This document shows, one piece after another, positions 1-6,807 of a stretch of DNA of 6,807 nucleotides. The number at the start of each line of letters is the position of its first letter. Position 1 is the stretch's first letter. The position numbers and the translations under genes are program-made. The stretch is from Verrucomicrobiota bacterium (GTDB taxonomy: Bacteria; Verrucomicrobiota; Verrucomicrobiia; Limisphaerales; UBA1100): contig DQLO01000181.1 of the NCBI GenBank assembly GCA_015660155.1, positions 1-6,807 of the forward strand, in the 5' to 3' direction. The notes below the pieces were generated by a model that did no database searches, was not told the DNA's origin, and was given only the letters and a program-made list of their open reading frames with translations.

Positions 1-146
1 GAGAGCGCAACTTGGTAGCCCAACCCGGCGGGGATGCCGAGGATGAGGTCGTGTTCTTTTTGCACTTCAGAAAGAAGCGGCCAAATTAACCAGTCTTGGT
101 GCAACCAACAAAGGGACACCACGAGGGCGACGATCAAATATCTCAT
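1..146 (-). CDS. Small membrane protein, N-terminal part, probably DUF3311-like (runs off left edge)
   Basis: Only the first 48 codons are present; the frame is open at the window edge. The peptide begins MRYLIVALVVSLCWLHQDWL, a hydrophobic helix followed by an aromatic HQDWLIW stretch. A polar turn and the start of a second hydrophobic segment (LILGIPAGLGYQVAL) come next. This two-helix layout, with HQD after helix 1 and a G-x-P-x-G-x-x-Y motif opening helix 2, resembles the small DUF3311 proteins. In many bacteria those are encoded directly before a sodium:solute symporter gene; that is family knowledge recalled from memory, not a search result. The start at 146 is supported by AAGAGG eight bases upstream. 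The gene follows the 558-residue propeller gene by 12 bp, so it is very likely co-transcribed with it. The gene itself is well supported, the family only moderately. Confidence 0.62.
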   Translation of the reverse strand, partial: MRYLIVALVVSLCWLHQDWLIWPLLSEVQKEHDLILGIPAGLGYQVAL

Positions 147-154
147 TTTAGTGG

Positions 155-160
155 CCTCTT
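155..160 (-). promoter_or_regulatory. Ribosome binding site of the small membrane protein gene
   Basis: On the minus strand AAGAGG lies eight bases before the ATG at 146-144 and overlaps the TAA stop codon (161-159) of the preceding gene. It is the clearest Shine-Dalgarno sequence in this gene set. Its overlap with the upstream stop suggests translational coupling between the two genes. Confidence 0.6.
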
Positions 161-1835
161 ACTTGGAGGAGGAGGCGGATTTTTTGGGCAAGGCCACGGC
201 GTAAAGATGCGTTTGCGTGCCGACGTACAGCGTGCCGTTCGCCACGATGGGTGAGGAATAAATCGGCACGAGCATGTTGGTCTCAAAAATGGGCTCGTCG
301 TTTTTGGGATGGAAATCCGCCTTGAGCGGTAGAATGGTAAGATCGCCGTCCTCGTCGCCAATGAAAATTTTACCATCGGCAATGAGCGGGCTGCTCCACA
401 TATGGGCTTTGGTATCGTACACCCAATGTTCCTTGCCGGTTTTGGAATCGAGGCAGTAAACGTAGCCGGTGTAATCGGCAGCCACGAGCAACCCGCTCGC
501 GGGGTCGATGGCGCAGGTGGAAATGGTGCGCTGGATTTTTCGGTAGTCCCAAACCTTCGCGCCGGTGTCGGCGTTGATGCAAGTGAGATTGCCCACGCCC
601 TCGCCGTGCTCAGGATCCTGCCCAAGGGCGATGTACACGTGGCCGTCATGATACGTTGGCGAGGCGATAATTTCGCTGGGGCCATCGGCGGCGGGGTATT
701 TGATGTCGTTGCCGTCCTTGTCTTTTTTATGCACATCCGGCACGCAATCGTATTTCCACAAAAGTTTAAAAACATCGTAGCCGTCGGCGTCCTTTTTGAA
801 CGTGGTGTCGAAGGCATAAAGCACGCCATCGCCCGCGCCGAAAAACACCGCGTCCTTTCCGTTCACTTTGCCCTTGGACGGGCTGGACCAATTGCAATGT
901 TTGATACGGTGACCGATGCCCTCGGCTTCTTCGCCGGCGAGCGTGCCGTCTTTTTTATTAAGCGCGATGAGGCAGGGGCTGTTGGGGTTGGGGATATTCA
1001 GGTGGCTCCAATCCTGCCCGTTGGAGGTCGTGCAAAAAAGCAGGTCGCCCATAATCAAAACCGAACTGCTGGCGATATTGTGAGGGAACGAGCCCGCCTC
1101 CTTGCGCATATCAAAAACCCAAATGATGTCCGCATCCAACTCCGTCGGCTCCAGCGGCGGCTTGCCTTTATCGACCATAAACTTGCCTTCGCCCTGAAAA
1201 CCCTGATTGCCATTTTTCATCCCCTCGGTATCGAGGCAAAGAATTTCGCAACGATTGCTGACAATATAAACGCGATTGCCTTCCACCGTGGGGCTGGAAC
1301 AAATGCCGAGGTATTCCCAGTCGCTCACCTTGCCCGCGCCGAGCTTGGGCACCACCAACTGCCACAGCAGCTCGCCGGTTTTTTCATCGAGACAATACAC
1401 ATTACCACGATCGCCGATGTGCCGCTTGTCGCGCGGCGTTTCGTTGTTCGTGCCCACAAACACTTTGCCGCCGGAAACCGTGGTGTTGCCGTACGCTTGG
1501 CTGCCGAGCTTGGCGGCCCAACGCACATTTTTGGTGGTGGCCATATCGATCTCCTCGCTACCGCGCACAAACTTGCCAGGATCGAAATTGGACGCGATGC
1601 CCGTCTCCGGCGAAAACAAATTGCCGCTGCCGTCACGGCCCCACATCGGCCAGCTCTCGCCCGCCACCAACGCGGCCGCCGTGCCGGGCGCGGGGGGCGT
1701 GGTGGTTTTGCCAGTGTCGCTTGGGGCGGGCGCATCACCGTCGCCGCCGGTTTTACAATTCGTTTGCGTCACGATGATGGCGGTGGCCGCAAGCAAGCTC
1801 ACGCCGCCCATCACGAATAATGATTTTTGATTCAT
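159..1835 (-). CDS. Exported PQQ-like beta-propeller repeat protein, possible lipoprotein
   Basis: This is a complete 558-residue protein. Residues 1-26 are a signal sequence (MNQK, then a hydrophobic run to about residue 22) that reaches a Cys at position 27. The context TQTNC is a poor lipobox because Asn sits at -1, so lipid anchoring is possible but uncertain. Residues 28-57 form a Gly/Asp/Pro/Thr-rich linker. From about residue 60 to 550 there are repeated propeller-blade motifs: a D/N-G-x-hydrophobic-Y strand, then a CLDxKTGxxxW-type turn. Examples are VYCLDEKTGELLW near 146, CINADTGAKVWDY near 419 and VYCLDSKTGKEHWVYD near 459. The family is that of BamB-like and quinoprotein-like propellers. 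I see no specific cofactor or catalytic residues, so an enzymatic role cannot be assigned. The start at 1835 has an A-rich leader and no good Shine-Dalgarno, but it gives the full signal peptide. It lies 22 bp after the larger propeller gene and resembles it in its last two blades, suggesting related genes. Confidence 0.88.
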   Translation of the reverse strand: MNQKSLFVMGGVSLLAATAIIVTQTNCKTGGDGDAPAPSDTGKTTTPPAPGTAAALVAGESWPMWGRDGSGNLFSPETGIASNFDPGKFVRGSEEIDMATTKNVRWAAKLGSQAYGNTTVSGGKVFVGTNNETPRDKRHIGDRGNVYCLDEKTGELLWQLVVPKLGAGKVSDWEYLGICSSPTVEGNRVYIVSNRCEILCLDTEGMKNGNQGFQGEGKFMVDKGKPPLEPTELDADIIWVFDMRKEAGSFPHNIASSSVLIMGDLLFCTTSNGQDWSHLNIPNPNSPCLIALNKKDGTLAGEEAEGIGHRIKHCNWSSPSKGKVNGKDAVFFGAGDGVLYAFDTTFKKDADGYDVFKLLWKYDCVPDVHKKDKDGNDIKYPAADGPSEIIASPTYHDGHVYIALGQDPEHGEGVGNLTCINADTGAKVWDYRKIQRTISTCAIDPASGLLVAADYTGYVYCLDSKTGKEHWVYDTKAHMWSSPLIADGKIFIGDEDGDLTILPLKADFHPKNDEPIFETNMLVPIYSSPIVANGTLYVGTQTHLYAVALPKKSASSSK

Positions 1836-1857
1836 ACTTTTTGTTTAATGTGTTCGG

Positions 1858-4134
1858 TTAATTATTTTTAATCGAAATGTTGTCCATATAAACGCGGAAG
1901 AGGCTTTGCGGCGAGAAACCGATAATGCCGGGCGCGCCTTTTTTGTGTGCGTTTTTGTGTTTCACTTCCAGGGTCCACGCCTTCGGCTCGGGCTCGCCCT
2001 TGGGCCACGCCTTGGCGCGGATGATGCCGCTGCCGTCGGCCGCGATGTCCACGCGGCTTTTGAGGCGGTACCATTTCTTGGGCGACCAACGGAACGGCAC
2101 GCTTTCTTTCACGCGCTCGTGGTTGCTGCTCACCTCAAGAATTTGTTGATTGCCGACGAGCGTAATAAAATAACGCTGGTTCATCACGCCGATGTTGCCT
2201 TTCACGCGGCGGCTGCCATCGGTCATCACGTCGGCTTCGATGGTGTAATTGCTGGAATTGGGATCACCAAAAATCGTAATCGCGCGCTGAAACAAAACGC
2301 GGTCGAGCGTTTTGGCGAACACTTTGCCGCCGTCCATTTCGCGCACTTCCCATTTTAACCGCGCGCCGGTCCAGGCCAGCGGCGGGTAGGCAAATTTCAC
2401 GCCATCGGTTTTGTGATCCACCGTGAGCTTGAAGCTCTCGAAATCCTGCGTGTAAGGAATCTTCGGCAGAATGCGGCCGCGCAGGATTCCCTTGAGCCCG
2501 CCCGCAGTGGCCATCCACGCGCCAGCGCTGGCGACGTTATTCGAGTCCGCCGTGATGGCGTTGTTGTTCACGCCGGCGTTCATGCTGGTTTTTACTTTGG
2601 CAGTGGGCGGGATGTATTTTTCAAACTCCGCCGACACGCCGCGCTCCACCACATTGCCATTGGCGTCGAGGGTGTTGACGGTGAGCTTGATGGTTTGGCC
2701 GGGTTTCAATAACACATCGCCCGGAATAATTTGCAATGCCACCGCCTTGCCGACTGCGAGGAGATCGGCAGCGGGCAGCGTGGCCTTGGGTTTTTGGCCG
2801 TTGGCTTTGCCGAAGCAGTAGAGTTTGGTTTTGGTGTGAAGGTAAATTTTGCCGTTCCACGCCATGGGCGAGCCGAGGATGCCGCCTTCGAGCTGCGCTT
2901 CGCTGACAATCTCCGCGTCGTCATCGCCGGGTTTGATGACCATAAATTTGCCATTCGGAAAGCCGATGTACAAATGGCCATCGGCGTACAGCGGCGAGGA
3001 ATGGATTTGGTCGTTGTTGATTTTTTTGGCGAAAAGTTCCTTGCCGGTTTTGACGTCCACGCAAACGAGCACGCCGGTTTTGCTCACTTGATAAACGCGG
3101 CCATTGGCCAACGTGGGACTGCTCGTAAACATCGCGTGCTGCAGCCGCCATTTTTCCCACGCCTTGCCATCGGCGATTTTGAGGTCTTTGTCTTTCAGAA
3201 TCAACTGAGGCTCGCCGGGGGCGGGAAGTTTGGTGGGGAGTTTGATGCCGACCATTCGGCCTTCGCCGGAGCTATCGATATTCTCCTTGCCGTGGATGGC
3301 CACGAGCGTGTCGCCATCGATCACCACGGAAGAATTCACGCCGCCGTGCGACAGTTGAAAGCGCCAAAGCGGTTGGCCCGTGCGGACGTCCACGCACACC
3401 ACATTGCCATCGCCCGTGCCGGCATAAAACACGCGGCGCGCGCCGACATTGGCGAGCACCGGCGTGGAAAACGAACTGTCCTTCGGCGCCACACCCGGCG
3501 TGCTGGCCCAAACGGGCGCGCCGGTTTTTTTCTTGAACGCATAAAAGCGATCGCGCGCCGGCCCTTGTTTGCCCCAGTAACTTGTCACGCCGCGCACGAT
3601 GACGAGGTCGCCATCGATCACCGCCGCGCCGGTGCGGCCATTGGGAAAGGTGAGCCGGCCGAAGCGTTCCATCAACGAATACTCCCACTGGATTTTTCCG
3701 TCGGCGTTGAAACATTTCACTCCGCCGTTGGTGGTCATCAAATAAATCCAACCGGTCGCCGGATCGATAGTCGGCGCGCCGACGGTGTAACGACTGTAAA
3801 CCGTGTCGCTCAAATAATCGTTGTAGCCGTGTTCCCAAATTGTTTTGCCATTAGCCTCGTCGAGGCACAGCAGCACCTCCTGCAAATCCGCGCCCGCGCC
3901 GCGATAGCCCCACGCGAACACGCGCCCATCGGCGATCACCGTGTGGCCTCGCCCGGCGATGTTGTGCGTCCACAACGCGTCGGCGGCCTTGATGGCCTTC
4001 GGCAAATCGGTGGCATCCGAGCGCCCCGACTGATGCGGCCCGCGCCAATTGGTCCAGCCAGTGACCGCAGCGTGGGTGCTGAGGGTGGAGAAAATTAAGA
4101 GCGCTGTGAGCGCGGCAAGTTTGTTCAACTTCAT
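1858..4134 (-). CDS. Secreted PQQ-like beta-propeller protein with Ig-like and C-terminal jelly-roll-like regions
   Basis: The protein is 758 residues from the ATG at 4134. The frame stays open up to 4281, but the extension has no signal-peptide character and would cover the divergent intergenic region. The ATG at 4134 starts MKLNKLAALTALLIFSTLST, a typical Sec signal with likely cleavage after THA at about residue 22. A weak GGAT lies eight bases before 4134 but only two before the alternative ATG at 4140, which favours 4134. Residues 26-445 are propeller blades: LLCLDEANGKTIWEHG near 88, VVCVDVRTGQPLWRF near 245 and VLVCVDVKTGKELF near 355. Residues 459-500 (KPGQTIKLTVNTLDANGNVV) look like a bacterial Ig-like beta-sandwich. 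Residues 554-758 look like a concanavalin/LamG-type jelly roll (YTQDFESF, YTIEADVMTDGS, KKWYRLKSRVDI, YMDNISIKN), a fold often used for carbohydrate or surface binding. No catalytic residues were recognised. It is the first gene of the minus-strand set and divergent from the MarR gene. Confidence 0.87.
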   Translation of the reverse strand: MKLNKLAALTALLIFSTLSTHAAVTGWTNWRGPHQSGRSDATDLPKAIKAADALWTHNIAGRGHTVIADGRVFAWGYRGAGADLQEVLLCLDEANGKTIWEHGYNDYLSDTVYSRYTVGAPTIDPATGWIYLMTTNGGVKCFNADGKIQWEYSLMERFGRLTFPNGRTGAAVIDGDLVIVRGVTSYWGKQGPARDRFYAFKKKTGAPVWASTPGVAPKDSSFSTPVLANVGARRVFYAGTGDGNVVCVDVRTGQPLWRFQLSHGGVNSSVVIDGDTLVAIHGKENIDSSGEGRMVGIKLPTKLPAPGEPQLILKDKDLKIADGKAWEKWRLQHAMFTSSPTLANGRVYQVSKTGVLVCVDVKTGKELFAKKINNDQIHSSPLYADGHLYIGFPNGKFMVIKPGDDDAEIVSEAQLEGGILGSPMAWNGKIYLHTKTKLYCFGKANGQKPKATLPAADLLAVGKAVALQIIPGDVLLKPGQTIKLTVNTLDANGNVVERGVSAEFEKYIPPTAKVKTSMNAGVNNNAITADSNNVASAGAWMATAGGLKGILRGRILPKIPYTQDFESFKLTVDHKTDGVKFAYPPLAWTGARLKWEVREMDGGKVFAKTLDRVLFQRAITIFGDPNSSNYTIEADVMTDGSRRVKGNIGVMNQRYFITLVGNQQILEVSSNHERVKESVPFRWSPKKWYRLKSRVDIAADGSGIIRAKAWPKGEPEPKAWTLEVKHKNAHKKGAPGIIGFSPQSLFRVYMDNISIKNN

Positions 4135-4287
4135 TATCATTAATCCGTTTGTGCGACCTCTGGACGCACGAGCCAAGGGTGAAGCGCGCGCCGAGTTCGC
4201 ATGTCCGGCGGACTTAATGGCTTTACTCGGTGGGAAAAGCAAGGCAGAAATCGTACCTGTACGTACGATTGTGCGTCCCAACCCAAA
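4135..4287. promoter_or_regulatory. Divergent intergenic region between the propeller operon and the MarR-family gene
   Basis: These 153 bases separate two genes reading outward and should hold both promoters. I could not identify a convincing -35/-10 pair on either strand. TACGAT at 4264-4269 is a weak -10 candidate for the + strand that would overlap the palindrome. Neither gene has a strong Shine-Dalgarno. Besides the operator candidate at 4249-4270, GGACGCAC at 4162-4169 recurs inverted as GTGCGTCC at 4271-4278. Open frames crossing this region on both strands are treated as non-coding extensions. Confidence 0.6.
4249..4270. promoter_or_regulatory. Palindromic operator candidate for the MarR-family regulator
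   Basis: AATCGTAC (4249-4256) and GTACGATT (4263-4270) form a perfect 8-bp inverted repeat around the 6-base centre CTGTAC. Part of it also forms the self-complementary GTACGTAC (4259-4266). The site ends 17 bases before the MarR ATG. MarR dimers usually bind imperfect palindromes of roughly 16-22 bp in their own promoters and often repress divergent genes. Size, symmetry and position all fit autoregulation. Binding itself is inferred. Confidence 0.6.
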
Positions 4288-4791
4288 ATGTCTACCGAAG
4301 AATACAACGACGAACTCCCCATCGACGCCCCCGAACGCAAGCGACTGCCGCTCCTACTGCGCCGCGCGTGGTACGGGCTCAACCAAGCCTTCCGCCGCAG
4401 CATCAGCCACGCCGGCGCCACACCGGATCAGTTTACCGTGCTGCGCACCCTCAGCGAAGGCGACCCAGTCGGCCTCACCCAAAGCGAGCTCACGCGGAAA
4501 ATGAGCAGCGACCCCAACACCGTGGCGTCCTTGCTCGAGCGCATCGAGAAATCCGGCTGGATCGAGCGCAAGCCCCACGAAACCGACCGCCGCGCCTACC
4601 GCATTTTGCTGCTTCCCGCTGGCGGGGAAAAACTTGATGAACTCCGCATCATCGCCAAGAACCTCCAAGCCAACCTCCTCGGCGCATTGCCCGAAGCCAA
4701 GCGCGAACCCTTCCTCGAAGAACTCGCCCAAGTCGCCGACGCCTGCCACCAAGCCGCCGAAGCCGCCGCACGGAAGAAACGGGACTCGTGA
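4288..4791 (+). CDS. MarR-family winged helix-turn-helix transcriptional regulator
   Basis: The protein has 167 residues, the usual MarR length. Residues 17-40 form the N-terminal dimerisation helix (RKRLPLLLRRAWYGLNQAFR). Residues about 47-110 form the winged HTH: QFTVLRTLSE, then LTQSELTRKM, then the recognition helix DPNTVASLLERIEKSGWIER. The wing carries the typical D-x-R motif (ETDRRAYRILLLPAG, Asp100-Arg102). Residues about 115-160 are the C-terminal dimerisation helices, rich in Ala and Glu. The ATG at 4288 (MSTEEYNDEL) is chosen over an in-frame ATG at 4201, because the longer form would run through the palindrome and adds an unrelated-looking 29-residue leader. No Shine-Dalgarno precedes 4288, so initiation may be leaderless or weak. 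It is divergent from the propeller operon and convergent with hppA. The ligand is unknown; members respond to phenolics, oxidants or metals, and no clear metal- or redox-sensing site is visible. Confidence 0.9.
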   Translation: MSTEEYNDELPIDAPERKRLPLLLRRAWYGLNQAFRRSISHAGATPDQFTVLRTLSEGDPVGLTQSELTRKMSSDPNTVASLLERIEKSGWIERKPHETDRRAYRILLLPAGGEKLDELRIIAKNLQANLLGALPEAKREPFLEELAQVADACHQAAEAAARKKRDS

Positions 4792-4793
4792 TT

Positions 4794-4814
4794 GACGAAT
4801 GACGAAGGGCGAAT
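4794..4814. repeat. Short tandem heptamer repeat after the MarR gene
   Basis: Three degenerate heptamers follow in register: GACGAAT, GACGAAG and GGCGAAT, beginning two bases after the MarR stop codon. The complementary strand reads as runs of ATTCGTC. I recall ATTCGTC-type intergenic repeats from other Verrucomicrobiota genomes, but this is memory and not a search. The function is unknown. Confidence 0.5.
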
Positions 4815-4853
4815 GAAAAAAATAGCCAACCGCCAATCGCGAATCTTCATTCG
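4810..4853. repeat. Inverted repeat in the MarR/hppA spacer
   Basis: CGAATGAA (4810-4817) and TTCATTCG (4846-4853) are perfect 8-bp inverted copies separated by 28 bases. The left arm overlaps the last unit of the heptamer repeat. It could form a weak hairpin or mark the edges of a small repeat element. No T-run follows on the + strand, so it is not a convincing terminator for the MarR gene. Confidence 0.4.
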
Positions 4854-4856
4854 GCA

Positions 4857-4883
4857 ATAAAAAAGCCGCCCCGTAGGGCGGCT
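4857..4883 (-). terminator. Rho-independent terminator of hppA
   Basis: AGCCGCCC (4864-4871) and GGGCGGCT (4876-4883) form an 8-bp GC-rich stem with loop CGTA. On the minus strand the stem is followed directly by a T-rich run (4863-4857) and begins 22 bases after the hppA stop codon. On the + strand the stem is followed by CTCTTC, so it would terminate the convergent MarR transcript only weakly. Confidence 0.88.
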
Positions 4884-4905
4884 CTCTTCAGAGGGGTTAA
4901 TTGGT

Positions 4906-6807
<1,902 letters not shown>

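Noticed and set aside
402..1820. A 472-codon open frame on the + strand opposite the 558-residue propeller gene
   Set aside because: It is antisense to a clear coding gene, its translation is Ala/Arg/His/Val-rich without recognisable domains, and such frames are common opposite GC-rich genes.
1836..1857. Promoter or terminator between the two propeller genes
   Set aside because: Only 22 A/T-rich bases without hairpin or promoter motif; best read as an operon-internal gap.
2731..4098. A 455-codon open frame on the + strand opposite the larger propeller gene
   Set aside because: It is again antisense to a well-supported gene, with the same biased Ala/Arg/His composition and no motif or ribosome binding site.
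159..4134. PQQ-dependent dehydrogenase activity of the two propeller proteins
   Set aside because: The blade motifs match the broad PQQ-like repeat family, but I see no vicinal-Cys or metal/PQQ ligand pattern typical of alcohol or glucose dehydrogenases, and no heme c motif CxxCH.
4135..4281. N-terminal extension of the 758-residue protein to a start at 4281
   Set aside because: It would place 49 basic, non-signal residues before a normal signal peptide and would cover the divergent regulatory region.
4201..4287. Longer MarR protein starting at 4201
   Set aside because: The extra 29 residues do not resemble the MarR N-terminal helix and would contain the palindrome; the ATG at 4288 gives the usual family length.

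Overview
The window looks like chromosomal DNA from a free-living bacterium of the Verrucomicrobiota/Planctomycetota (PVC) group. This is inferred from gene content: two adjacent secreted PQQ-like beta-propeller proteins, one with a jelly-roll-like C-terminus; a DUF3311-like small membrane protein; weak Shine-Dalgarno sequences; and a membrane pyrophosphatase of the K+-dependent type. No rRNA or marker gene confirms the phylum. The DNA is moderately GC-rich throughout, and I saw no base-composition break, tRNA, insertion sequence or CRISPR array.

Layout, left to right. Positions 1-4134 hold a tightly spaced minus-strand gene set, read from right to left. It starts with a 758-residue exported protein (beta-propeller, Ig-like and jelly-roll-like regions). 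After 22 bp comes a 558-residue exported beta-propeller protein with a Cys-bearing N-terminus. After 12 bp comes the start of a small two-helix membrane protein that runs off the left edge. Positions 4135-4287 are a divergent intergenic region with a perfect 8-bp inverted repeat around a 6-bp centre, a good operator candidate. Positions 4288-4791 (+) encode a MarR-family regulator. Positions 4792-4905 hold a short repeat-bearing spacer and a strong minus-strand intrinsic terminator. Positions 4906-6807 (-) hold the C-terminal three quarters of a membrane-bound, ion-pumping pyrophosphatase (hppA), whose start lies beyond the right edge.

How they may work together (inference). The MarR-type repressor probably controls its own gene and could control the divergent propeller operon through the palindrome. 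If the third gene is a DUF3311 protein, a sodium:solute symporter gene may follow just past the left edge. That would make this a regulated envelope protein plus transport unit. The pyrophosphatase is a separate convergent transcription unit that energises the membrane from PPi. Its two oddities are an insert of about 30 residues in a cytoplasmic loop and a Gly/Asn/Pro-rich C-terminal tail of about 77 residues.

Nothing here is clearly a new defence or mobile system. The items most worth following up are the MarR/palindrome/propeller-operon unit and the pyrophosphatase tail.
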